7,879 nt of DNA from Thermoguttaceae bacterium (GTDB taxonomy: Bacteria; Planctomycetota; Planctomycetia; Pirellulales; Thermoguttaceae). Numbering within the stretch: the first letter of the stretch is position 1; every line of letters starts with the position of its first letter. A program made the translations under genes and the position numbers. The stretch is taken from contig JAFTCU010000275.1 of NCBI GenBank assembly GCA_017454585.1, forward strand, positions 1 to 7,879. The letters run 5' to 3'. Below are positions 1 through 6,636 of this stretch, piece after piece. Below the pieces are notes generated by a model. The model saw nothing but the letters and a program-made list of their open reading frames with translations, ran no database searches and was not told the DNA's origin.

Positions 1-21
1 ACTCTTAAATTTCTCAAGGAA

Positions 22-1470
22 TCACCGTTTCATTAACTGCTTGAGTCTCAGCGCCTCGGTGCGGTTTTTGTAGTCGCAGTCCAGCGTGTAGCAGCCGGAG
101 ACCATCCCGTTGCGCGGGGCGGTCGTGCAGTAGCTGAACGTCCGGCAGACGCGGCAGCGGTTGAGTTCCCGCCCGGCGAGCGAGTCCGCAATCAGGTCAC
201 CGTAAGTCAAAACCATGCGCCCGATCCCGACCGAGTCGATCCAACCGTTCCTTACTGCGGCCTGCGCCACGTGCGGCAGGTAGTCCTGGAAGTACGTGTA
301 CGCCGACCCGATCATCGGGAGATTCGGGAAGCGTTTTTTCAGCTCTCGGGCGTTGACCATCTGGCGGACGCAGCCGAAAAGCGGGTCTTCCGGCGGGTCG
401 ATCCGCGGCGGGATCTTCATCGAACCGTCGGGCTGGAGGACCGCTTCCACCGCGGGCGTGAAGGACGGGCGCTGGGCGTACACGCTATAGTACGGCGTGG
501 CGGCCGTCACGTTCAAAAGGTCGATCTTCACCTCCTCGGCCATGACGCGGACGATTTCGAGCATTTCGTCTTCGATACAGTTGGCGATCGTGCCGAATTT
601 CGCTTTAGTTTCCTCGCCGGGGATCGCGTCGTAAATCGAAAGCCGCACGCCGATCATCAGACCGGGGCACTCGGTACGGATCCCGTCAACGACTTCGCGC
701 AGAAAACGCAGACGGTTTTCGAGTGGTCCGCCGTAATCACCGGGACGGTCCACCGCGCGCATAAGCTCGTACAGGAAGTAGCCGTGGCAGTGCTTCACGT
801 CCACGAAATGGAAGCCAGCGTCCCACGCGCATTTGGCGACTTTCACGTAATTGTCGATCATCTGGCGGATCTCGCCATCGGTCACGACGCACGAGTCATC
901 GCTCGGGTCGATCTTTACGCGGGCGTCAAGCATTTTGTGATGGAACGCGATGCGCGGCGAGCTTTTCCCCCAGTACGGGTTGCTGAACCGGCCGGAATGG
1001 GTGAGCTGAAGGCCCACGAGGAACGTTTCGTCCGGGTTTTTACCTTCTTTCTGGAGCCGTGCGCGGTGTGCGCCCGTGACGGTTTCAAAGAGCTCGTGGT
1101 ACATAGAATCCGCTTTTTCCTCGCAGTGGCACAACTGACGCGGATTGGAGCGTCCGTCGAACTGAACGGCGCACGCTTCGCCTCCCCAGATGAGCGACGC
1201 GCCGGAATCGCCGAATTTTTTCCACCGGTTGAGCAAAAGGTCGGACGGGGAGCCGTCGTCGTTGGCGTCCCAGCCCTCCATCGCCTGCGTACACCAACGG
1301 TTTGGAAGCGTGTAATTGCCGATCTTTAGCGGCTGCGCCATCGGCGAGCCTTCCGCTTCGGAAAGGATTTTTTCATCGACCGGGATTTCCAGACCGAGAG
1401 ATTGCAGGTAATTCACGAATTCATCACGGGTACGAAGTGCGCCGATGCGGCGGTAGGCGGATTTTTCCAT
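22..1470 (-). CDS. NADH:flavin oxidoreductase, Old Yellow Enzyme superfamily, with Cys-rich C-terminus
   Basis: A 482-residue FMN-type TIM-barrel oxidoreductase, likely cytoplasmic, expected to reduce an activated C=C bond or a related substrate with NAD(P)H; the substrate cannot be read from sequence. After a 45-residue extension the barrel starts at about residue 46 (PLKIGNYTLPNR). Visible family motifs are QLTHSGR (155-161), DVKHCHGY (224-231), RPGDYGG followed by ENR (242-253), GVRLS (274-278), IGSA (387-390) and GIGR (415-418). The tail has Cys 439, 442, 448 and 460 in the pattern C-x2-C-x5-C-x11-C, plus Cys 465, resembling the 4Fe-4S site of 2,4-dienoyl-CoA reductase and trimethylamine dehydrogenase relatives. 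Unlike those roughly 650-residue enzymes, it ends there and lacks the C-terminal FAD/NAD domain. In the active-site motif the first of the usual two histidines (HxxH) aligns with Lys226. The ATG has AGAGG five bases upstream (1476-1480). It is divergent from rimI. Family confident, reaction unknown. Confidence 0.92.
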   Translation of the reverse strand: MEKSAYRRIGALRTRDEFVNYLQSLGLEIPVDEKILSEAEGSPMAQPLKIGNYTLPNRWCTQAMEGWDANDDGSPSDLLLNRWKKFGDSGASLIWGGEACAVQFDGRSNPRQLCHCEEKADSMYHELFETVTGAHRARLQKEGKNPDETFLVGLQLTHSGRFSNPYWGKSSPRIAFHHKMLDARVKIDPSDDSCVVTDGEIRQMIDNYVKVAKCAWDAGFHFVDVKHCHGYFLYELMRAVDRPGDYGGPLENRLRFLREVVDGIRTECPGLMIGVRLSIYDAIPGEETKAKFGTIANCIEDEMLEIVRVMAEEVKIDLLNVTAATPYYSVYAQRPSFTPAVEAVLQPDGSMKIPPRIDPPEDPLFGCVRQMVNARELKKRFPNLPMIGSAYTYFQDYLPHVAQAAVRNGWIDSVGIGRMVLTYGDLIADSLAGRELNRCRVCRTFSYCTTAPRNGMVSGCYTLDCDYKNRTEALRLKQLMKR

Positions 1471-1569
1471 GGTTTCCTCTAAATCTTTCTTTTTTATTTT
1501 GGAGAAAAACTTTTCTTTATTCTACTCCTTTTAAAAAGAAAAACCACCCCCCGGAACATTTTTTCAACA

Positions 1570-1587
1570 GAATTTTTTAAAAAATTC
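1570..1587. repeat. Perfect 18-bp A/T palindrome upstream of rimI promoter
   Basis: GAATTTTTT is followed directly by its reverse complement AAAAAATTC. The palindrome ends three bases before the putative rimI -35 box, in the spacer between two divergent genes. It could act as an UP-like A/T tract, a regulator site or a bent segment. The sequence does not decide between these. Confidence 0.5.
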
Positions 1588-1590
1588 CTC

Positions 1591-1619
1591 TTGCGTCAAA
1601 CTCCAAAATTGACTATGAT
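1591..1619 (+). promoter_or_regulatory. Putative sigma-70-type promoter of rimI
   Basis: TTGCGT (1591-1596) and TATGAT (1614-1619) are separated by exactly 17 bases. Transcription would start near 1626 and give a leader of about 53 nt before the rimI ATG. An A/T palindrome lies just upstream. I found no equally convincing promoter for the divergent oxidoreductase gene. Confidence 0.6.
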
Positions 1620-1678
1620 TCTTTTATTGGATGGAGGGGGGGAAGCCCACCAGGAAATCAAAAAAAGAGGAAAAAAGG

Positions 1679-2176
1679 ATGACCAATTCAAGTGCGGAAC
1701 TGTTGAAGGTCCAAGTACGCTGGCTAACCGAAAGAGATTTGGACGCGGTTTACGATTTAGAACAAAAATGCAGTGAAAACCCTTGGGGACCAATGGAATT
1801 CGCGAACATTCTGATGCACTCCAACTGCGTAGGGATCGTGGTTGAGTATCAGTCCCGGTTGATCGGGTACCTGATTTACGAGACGCAGGAAAAGTCGATC
1901 GATATTTCAAACATCGTGGTGCTCCCGGAATTTCGCCGCAAGGGGGTAGCTTCCCAGATGGTCGCGCGTCTTGCCTGCAGTCTGATCCACGGGGCGCGCC
2001 GGATGCTTACACTTTCGGTTCGTGAGTCCAATCTCGCTGCCCAGCTTTTCTTCCGCTCTTTAGGCTTCAAAGCGGTTTCGATCAAACGAGCCAATCAGGA
2101 AATGAACGAAGACTCTTATGTCATGCAATACAAACACCGTGCTCGGGTTTTACCGACGGAACTGGTTTTGAATTGA
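1679..2176 (+). CDS. rimI: RimI-like GNAT N-acetyltransferase (ribosomal protein bS18 N-terminal alanine)
   Basis: A 165-residue single-domain GNAT acetyltransferase, cytoplasmic, expected to use acetyl-CoA to acetylate a protein N-terminus; in RimI proteins this is Ala1 of ribosomal protein bS18. The N-terminal part has the RimI-like E-x3-PW segment (about 33-37). The acetyl-CoA pyrophosphate loop is VLPEFRRKGVA (81-91, with R/R-x-G-x-A). It is followed by SVRESNLAAQLFF (113-125) and SLGF (127-130), and by EDSYVM (144-149), where RimI enzymes carry their C-terminal substrate-contacting segment. Length fits the family. I chose the ATG at 1679 because AGAGG lies eight bases upstream (1666-1670). 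The in-frame ATG at 1631 would add 16 lysine-rich residues, lies almost at the predicted transcription start and has no clear ribosome site. Its usual partners tsaB and tsaD are not in the window. The exact substrate is inferred; another GNAT role is possible. Confidence 0.85.
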   Translation: MTNSSAELLKVQVRWLTERDLDAVYDLEQKCSENPWGPMEFANILMHSNCVGIVVEYQSRLIGYLIYETQEKSIDISNIVVLPEFRRKGVASQMVARLACSLIHGARRMLTLSVRESNLAAQLFFRSLGFKAVSIKRANQEMNEDSYVMQYKHRARVLPTELVLN

Positions 2177-2211
2177 GTCTGAAACCCAAGTAAAAAAATA
2201 AACAAGGGATT

Positions 2212-2248
2212 AAAAAAGGAGACGGCACACGTGTACCGCCTCCTTTTT
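2212..2248. terminator. Bidirectional intrinsic terminator after rimI
   Basis: An A-run and GGAGACGG (2218-2225) pair with CCGCCTCC (2236-2243) and a T-run (2244-2248), with one A/C mismatch and a ten-base loop. It starts 36 bases after the rimI stop codon. The A-run/T-run symmetry would allow termination on either strand, separating rimI from ccsA. Confidence 0.85.
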
Positions 2249-2306
2249 GTTTAGCTTTCTTCCGCATTTTCTTGAGCGTTTCTAGGCAAATTTTTCTTTG
2301 GGGGGG

Positions 2307-2334
2307 TTGAATTCCACGGAATTTATGCTACACT
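2307..2334 (+). promoter_or_regulatory. Putative extended -10 promoter of ccsA with internal inverted repeat
   Basis: TTGAAT (2307-2312), a 16-base spacer and TACACT (2329-2334) preceded by TGC, an extended -10 signature. The start would be near 2341, giving a leader of about 35 nt. The spacer contains AATTCC (2310-2315) and GGAATT (2318-2323), an inverted repeat overlapping the -35 box that could be an operator. Motif matching only. Confidence 0.5.
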
Positions 2335-2375
2335 GTAATATGAGATTTTTCCGTTTTTTAGAGAGGTAAACCCCT

Positions 2376-5300
2376 ATGAAACCCAGCCGTTTCGTTTTCT
2401 TTTTTATTTTGGTTTCGTTCCTGATTTCCGCGTTTTCTCTGGTCATTTCACCGAGTCACGCCATGGATTGGCGCACGTGGGCGGAACTTCCTGTTTGCAG
2501 GGACGGACGTATTATGCCATTAGACGCCTTCGCCCGGTCGAACGTACGTCTGATTTGCGGCCGGAACGCGCCAAGGATCGTGATGGAAGACGGTAAAAAA
2601 CGGAAATTCACCGCGGCGGAGCTTTATTTCGCGTGGCTGGCCGAGCCGGAACGATGGGCTGAAATTTCGTTCATCCCGCTGACCGACGTGGCTTTGCGCG
2701 AGTGGATGGGGCTTCCCCTTTTGAGTGAGTCCGGTGAGCGGCTTACTGCTGTTTCACCCGCGGACATTTCAAGGCTTTACAATTCTAAAGATTTTAACGC
2801 GAAACTCGCCCGAATGCTTCAGAAACTTGAGGAGGCTGAAGCTCTTGTGGCAAAAGCAAATGCGGAGGGAACGGTTACCGGGACGGAATTGGAACAGGCG
2901 AAACTTCTGGCGAAAGAAAGTGGAAAACTCCGCGAGAAACTTGACCAGTTGGAAAGCCGGTACGTCGCGTGGCTTCGTCTGACGTTTAACCCCGTGCGGA
3001 CGGCTGGTTCGCTTAACGCACAGAACGAGCAGAGCGCCTGGACTTCTGTTCTGAATGACGCGGCGTACGTGGACTACATGGGGCAGATCGTTTCCGTTTC
3101 GTACGTCGAGCAGAATCTGATTTTTATGCTTTGCGGCGAGTACGAGCCAAGAATCTCCCTGCGCGGGGCGGCGATGGAAAAGATTTCGGCCGAGGAACTT
3201 GCTCGGATCCACGACGAGCTGAAAGTTCCCGACCGCCCGGATCGGCGTTTCACCCCGCACGAGCTTTACGTCTCGCTGAAGCGGGACGCGAAACTCTGGA
3301 AGCACGTCCCGTTTTTGCGACTGGAAAGCGTGGAACTGCGCAAGATTCTGGGCCTTCCGACCGCGCCGGAGGGGGAAACCCCCATGATTTTTGTCGCGCC
3401 GCTCGAACTTTTGACCGCAATGCAGGAAAAAGACGGGAATATTCGGGACGCTTTGGCGAAAAAGACGGTTTCCGAGGAGGCGGCGAGGGAACTGAATCGG
3501 CTTCAAATGGCGGTCCAGTTTTACTGCTACTGGGTGGATGGTCAACTTTTGAATTCCGTGCCTCTTGGGGAGCGGTTTTACACAGATTTTACCCAGCTCT
3601 CTAACTGCTGGTTCGGTCAGGGACGTGCCATGATGGGTCCTGCACAGCCGCTTGATGTTCAACTTCTGACGATTATCCTTGAGCGGGATCCAGCCCTTTT
3701 CCAGAAAATGGCTTCCGGGTGGCGGACCGTCTCGCCGCAAGTCACGCTGAACCAGGCGATCCAGACGGGCAAAATCACCCCGCCGCAATGGGATTTTCTG
3801 CTTTCGTGCATGGGGCCGGACTCGCCGGAATTCGCGTTTTTCAAAGCCGCTCAGGACGTTTCACGTGCTTTCGAGGCTGTACATGCCACGTTGACTCAAC
3901 CAGATTTAAAGTCGGATTTGGCCACCCAAACCTTACTGATCCAGATTTCAGACCGGCTTGCGGATTTGAGGAAAAGCGTCGATGCTCTGCTTGTACCCTT
4001 CAACGCTTTGTGCGCCTCGGCCCGGGGGAAACTCCCGGAAAAACTCACGAAAGCGGACGAAGACTGGTACTCCATGCTGGTCGTGAGCCGCGTTTCGCTT
4101 CGGAATTTCGCGCTTTGTGCCGCGTCACTTCAGTACGCGCTTTTTGATGAAGATTCCGCTCCGGGGATACTCCCGACCGTAGAAGCGGGGCCGCTCGATC
4201 GGAATCGCACGGAGTCGGTTCAGGTTTTCACGATACAATTCTCGCCGAATTTTCAACCATGGCTGAGTCTCAACGCGCTGCTTTTCGGGGATTTGGAACA
4301 CGGTTTCCCGGCGGACTGGCCGGTAGAGGCGCGTGCGGAAATGGGCTCGGCGCGTGCCGCGTTCAAGCAAATGGCGGAGGCGTGGAAGAAAAACGAGGCG
4401 AAAGCGTTCGACGAAGCAGGCCGAAATTTTGCGTCGGCGCTCCGAAATGCCGCGGAGGAACTGGAAGAAGTCCGGGCGCGCGTTCTGCCGGAAGGGGAAC
4501 TGGACGTCGAGGCCCTAGCGAACACGAAGTACCCGGCCAGCCCGTTCAAAATGGGGCTTGAAACGTGGTACTTGCGTCTGCGTCCGTTTACATTCGCGTG
4601 GATATTCCCGTTTGCCGCCACACTGATCCTGGGCGCCTCGTGTGTTTTCCAGATACTTTCCCGAAAAAGTGAAATCTCAGGTGACTCGGATTCGCTTCGA
4701 GTCTTTGAATCTTTCGGCTCGTTGGCCTTCTGGCTCGGTTTTGGCCTCTTTTTTATCGGAATCTTGTTCACAACTGTGGGACTTGCTCTTCGTTCCTGGA
4801 TCATGAATCGTGCGCCGGTGACGAATATGTTCGAGACCATCGTTTTTGTGGCGTGGTCTGCCGGCGTTTTGGGGATTTGCCTGACGTTCCGTGTCCAGTT
4901 CGCCCGGATGATTTCGCTCGGCTGGAACGCGGCCAAAGTCGGTCCTTGCGAAACCCCTGCGGGGAAAACCTTCCGCGCGTTCTGCTGGTCCGTGCGGGTT
5001 TTGCTGGCGGCGGGAATTTTCTTCCTGCTGGGCTTTTATGGCCTAGGAAACGGGTCCGGCTACACCGCGATCCGGCTCACTCCGGCACTGGCGGTTGGCG
5101 CGGCTGTGCCTTCCCTTTCCGCCTGGATCGAATGGCTCGCCGGGGTTTTGATGCTCGGCGTGTTCCTGTGGTGGGTCCCGCTTTTCCTGATCGCGCCGTT
5201 GGCGGGGTGCTGGCTTTACGTCACGAAAAACCAGTGGTCGGATGAAGACCGCGGTCGGGTGGAGCGTCAGCGGTTCCAGCGCCCGTTTTTCGCGTGCGCT

Positions 5301-5948
5301 TCGGCGTTCGTCGTGTTCCTGATCTCTTGGATCGCGGTTTCCTTCCCGGACGTTTTCAAGCCCGATTTGCGGAATCTCGCGCCGATTTTGCGGGATAATT
5401 ACTGGCTGGCGGTCCACGTGATCACGATCGTGGCGAGTTACGGCGCCGGGATGCTCGCGTGGGGTCTGGCGAACGGCTCGCTCGTGTGCTACATTTTCGG
5501 AAGATATGGCACGGACGCGGCCGGAAAACGCACGCCACCGGAGATTTGCCGGACGCTTTCAGAACTCCTTTACCGTTGCATGCAGGCCGCCGTGCTGCTG
5601 CTCGTCATCGGGACGATCCTGGGCGGACTTTGGGCTGACGTTTCGTGGGGGAGATTCTGGAGCTGGGACCGCAAGGAGGTCTGGGCGCTCATTTCCCTTT
5701 TCGTTTATCTGCTGATCCTTCACGGCCGGTATGTGCGGCTGCTCGGTGAGTTTACGCTGGCGGTCGGCTCGGTCCTCGGTGCGTTCGCGATCATCATGGC
5801 GTGGTACGGCGTGAACTACGTCATGGGGAGCGCGCTGCACGGATACGGCGCCGGTTCCGGCTCGCTGATCTACGCGTGGCTCGTGGTTGGCGCGAACTGT
5901 CTGCTGATTCTGGGCGCGGTCGTTCGGTACTCAATCGAGATGAAGTAG
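2376..5948 (+). CDS. ccsA: CcsA-type cytochrome c biogenesis protein with giant extracytoplasmic N-terminal region
   Basis: A 1190-residue membrane protein of System II cytochrome c maturation, which exports haem and ligates it to CXXCH apocytochromes outside the cytoplasmic membrane. Residues 5-25 form a signal peptide or anchor ending near SHAM. Residues 30-735 are mostly soluble; LPVCRDGRIMPLDAFAR (38-54) resembles the DGR-x-x-PLD-x-x-AR motif of fused Bacteroidetes/Planctomycetes CcsA proteins. A charged helical stretch spans about 141-195. From about 737 there are roughly eleven hydrophobic segments forming the CcsA core. It contains NRAPVTNMFE (811-820) and the tryptophan-rich WWD haem motif (1086-1103, core WGRFWSWDRKEVW). 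Likely haem-ligand histidines are His1014, His1116 and His1155, matching the two external and one membrane histidine of CcsA. Asp-Arg-Lys-Glu replaces the common DPKE. No resB/ccsB lies next to it; the N-terminal part may cover some of that role. GAGAGG lies nine bases before the ATG. Core function confident, N-terminal role unknown. Confidence 0.9.
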   Translation: MKPSRFVFFFILVSFLISAFSLVISPSHAMDWRTWAELPVCRDGRIMPLDAFARSNVRLICGRNAPRIVMEDGKKRKFTAAELYFAWLAEPERWAEISFIPLTDVALREWMGLPLLSESGERLTAVSPADISRLYNSKDFNAKLARMLQKLEEAEALVAKANAEGTVTGTELEQAKLLAKESGKLREKLDQLESRYVAWLRLTFNPVRTAGSLNAQNEQSAWTSVLNDAAYVDYMGQIVSVSYVEQNLIFMLCGEYEPRISLRGAAMEKISAEELARIHDELKVPDRPDRRFTPHELYVSLKRDAKLWKHVPFLRLESVELRKILGLPTAPEGETPMIFVAPLELLTAMQEKDGNIRDALAKKTVSEEAARELNRLQMAVQFYCYWVDGQLLNSVPLGERFYTDFTQLSNCWFGQGRAMMGPAQPLDVQLLTIILERDPALFQKMASGWRTVSPQVTLNQAIQTGKITPPQWDFLLSCMGPDSPEFAFFKAAQDVSRAFEAVHATLTQPDLKSDLATQTLLIQISDRLADLRKSVDALLVPFNALCASARGKLPEKLTKADEDWYSMLVVSRVSLRNFALCAASLQYALFDEDSAPGILPTVEAGPLDRNRTESVQVFTIQFSPNFQPWLSLNALLFGDLEHGFPADWPVEARAEMGSARAAFKQMAEAWKKNEAKAFDEAGRNFASALRNAAEELEEVRARVLPEGELDVEALANTKYPASPFKMGLETWYLRLRPFTFAWIFPFAATLILGASCVFQILSRKSEISGDSDSLRVFESFGSLAFWLGFGLFFIGILFTTVGLALRSWIMNRAPVTNMFETIVFVAWSAGVLGICLTFRVQFARMISLGWNAAKVGPCETPAGKTFRAFCWSVRVLLAAGIFFLLGFYGLGNGSGYTAIRLTPALAVGAAVPSLSAWIEWLAGVLMLGVFLWWVPLFLIAPLAGCWLYVTKNQWSDEDRGRVERQRFQRPFFACASAFVVFLISWIAVSFPDVFKPDLRNLAPILRDNYWLAVHVITIVASYGAGMLAWGLANGSLVCYIFGRYGTDAAGKRTPPEICRTLSELLYRCMQAAVLLLVIGTILGGLWADVSWGRFWSWDRKEVWALISLFVYLLILHGRYVRLLGEFTLAVGSVLGAFAIIMAWYGVNYVMGSALHGYGAGSGSLIYAWLVVGANCLLILGAVVRYSIEMK

Positions 5949-6007
5949 AATTAAAGGAAATTCTCAAAACGTTAGCAGTGCGATTTGGAATTTATCTCAC
6001 TTGAAGA

Positions 6008-6111
6008 ACGCAAAGTCCGCCAAGTTTTTAAAAGTCGTTTACGATACGCCGCGCAAACGCAGTCTCCCATCTTCCTCATTTAAAACTTCGCGAACTTCGC
6101 GGACTTTGCGT
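6008..6111. repeat. REP-like inverted repeat downstream of ccsA
   Basis: The arms at 6008-6026 and 6093-6111 are reverse complements at 18 of 19 positions (shared core ACGCAAAGTCCGC), with a 66-base loop. The right arm is preceded by a tandem second copy of AACTTCGCG (6084-6092 and 6093-6101). A short T-run (6115-6119) follows, so the RNA hairpin might help end ccsA transcription. It resembles a dispersed intergenic repeat, but copy number cannot be judged from one window. Confidence 0.65.
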
Positions 6112-6240
6112 GAGTTTTTATCCTGCCTGATTTGATTCGATTTTTCCAGAAAATCCCATCAAGGCTTTCACGACCCTGAAATTTTTTCACTTTTTTTCCA
6201 AAAAAATTCTCAAAAAGGTCTTTTTTTTATCAGGTGTCCC
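6112..6240. other. A/T-rich spacer upstream of the 6S RNA promoter
   Basis: No coding sequence is seen here. From 6180 the stretch is dominated by homopolymer T and A runs, including eight T at 6221-6228. These end about 12 bases before the 6S RNA -35 box, a position where such tracts can act as UP-like promoter elements. A weak T-run/A-run hairpin is possible but is not a convincing terminator. Confidence 0.4.
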
Positions 6241-6269
6241 TTGTAACAAATTGCCTATTGTGTTATACT
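6241..6269 (+). promoter_or_regulatory. Promoter of the 6S RNA gene
   Basis: TTGTAA (6241-6246), a 17-base spacer and TATACT (6264-6269) preceded by TGT, an extended -10. This is the best sigma-70-type promoter in the window. The predicted start is near 6276, about 25 bases before the body of the structured RNA. It stands in a non-coding region with no ORF directly downstream, which supports an RNA gene. Confidence 0.75.
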
Positions 6270-6278
6270 AGGGACAGA

Positions 6279-6297
6279 GTTAAGGGAAATCCTTAAC
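6279..6297 (+). other. 5' leader hairpin of the 6S RNA precursor
   Basis: GTTAAGG (6279-6285) pairs perfectly with CCTTAAC (6291-6297) around a GAAAT loop. It lies between the predicted start and the closing stem of the 6S RNA, so it would be the 5' end of the primary transcript. It may be removed by processing, or it may protect the end. Structure seen by eye; role inferred. Confidence 0.55.
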
Positions 6298-6300
6298 ACA

Positions 6301-6505
6301 AATAACCCAACGCCTAATGAGCGGGAACTACCTATTGGTGAGCCGATACTGAGCTCGTAAGGGGCCTGAATTATTTGTCTTCAGAGAATGTATCTGTGCG
6401 TGACTCCTCGAGAGAACGCACATCACAAGATATTGAAGCACAGGTACCCGCCTTTAACCTACGGGCTCTCCAATAATCCTGCTAACCTGGCTGTTGGGTT
6501 TTTTT
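6301..6505 (+). ncRNA. ssrS: 6S RNA (RNA polymerase-binding regulatory RNA)
   Basis: A roughly 205-nt RNA that folds by eye into a single long interrupted rod. The closing stem is AACCCAAC+GCC (6304-6314) with GGC+GTTGGGTT (6489-6491, 6493-6500). Next come AGCGGGA (6320-6326) with TCCTGCT (6477-6483), then TATTGG and GAGCC (6333-6344) with GGCTC and CCAATA (6464-6475), one T/T mismatch. A central bubble follows (about 6345-6360 against 6450-6463). The distal arm is CCTG/CAGG, CTTCA/TGAAG and the apical TGTGCGT/ACGCACA (6395-6422). 6S RNA mimics an open promoter and holds the housekeeping sigma holoenzyme. TGAGCCGATA (6339-6348) is identical to the E. coli 6S segment that ends at the product-RNA start, with AGCGGG upstream in both. 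A pRNA started opposite T6347 would begin AUCGGCUCA, as in E. coli. A T-run (6499-6505) ends the gene. tmRNA, RNase P and SRP RNA signatures are absent. Confidence 0.85.
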
Positions 6506-6508
6506 ATT

Positions 6509-6536
6509 AAGTTAGGAGTTGGAAGTTAGGAGTTGA
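6509..6536. repeat. Heptamer repeat array, left arm
   Basis: Four 7-bp units read as two copies of a 14-bp period (AAGTTAG then GAGTTGR). The array begins four bases after the T-run of the 6S RNA. It is the inverted counterpart of the array at 6595-6636; 23 of 28 positions pair with 6609-6636. Confidence 0.75.
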
Positions 6537-6550
6537 CGCTTCGCGTAACG

Positions 6551-6579
6551 TTGGCTTCAGAATGAGTTCAACCCATAAA
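6551..6579 (+). promoter_or_regulatory. Weak candidate promoter for the lipid kinase gene
   Basis: TTGGCT (6551-6556) and CATAAA (6574-6579) have 17-base spacing, each with four of six consensus bases. It lies in the loop between the two heptamer arrays. Transcription from here would carry only the right array as leader. Read-through from the 6S RNA promoter is the alternative. Low confidence. Confidence 0.25.
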
Positions 6580-6594
6580 AAGCCGAAGGCCTTT

Positions 6595-6636
6595 CTAATT
6601 CCTGATTTCTAACTCCTAATTCCTAACTCCTAACTT
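6595..6636. repeat. Heptamer repeat array, right arm, abutting the kinase start codon
   Basis: Six 7-bp units of the form CTAAYTC/CTAACTT, reading as three copies of a 14-bp period (6595-6608, 6609-6622, 6623-6636). The array ends five bases before the ATG at 6642 and takes the place where a ribosome binding site would normally be. Together with 6509-6536 it can form an imperfect 28-bp hairpin. Confidence 0.75.

Noticed and set aside
271..1329. A 352-codon open frame on the plus strand opposite the oxidoreductase
   Set aside because: Its translation is rich in Arg, His and Val with no recognisable domain, and it lies antisense to a clear OYE-family gene.
1519..1524. Minus-strand -10 box (TAGAAT) for the oxidoreductase
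   Set aside because: No acceptable -35 box occurs at 16-18 bases in an A/T-rich region where chance -10 matches are common.
1631..1678. Upstream ATG extending RimI by 16 residues
   Set aside because: The extension is a lysine-rich stretch overlapping the true ribosome site, and the ATG lies about five bases after the predicted transcription start.
2769..3788. A 339-codon minus-strand frame inside ccsA
   Set aside because: It is antisense to a continuous 1190-residue CcsA reading frame and has low-complexity basic composition.
6301..6505. tmRNA, RNase P RNA, SRP RNA or a riboswitch as identity of the structured RNA
   Set aside because: There is no tRNA-like end, no RNase P conserved core, no SRP GGAAG/GCAGC loop, and no expression platform tied to the downstream gene. 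The pRNA template and rod shape fit 6S RNA better.
6595..6636. CRISPR-like or minisatellite array
   Set aside because: The units are 7 bp with no spacers, so it is not CRISPR; it is listed as a heptamer repeat.
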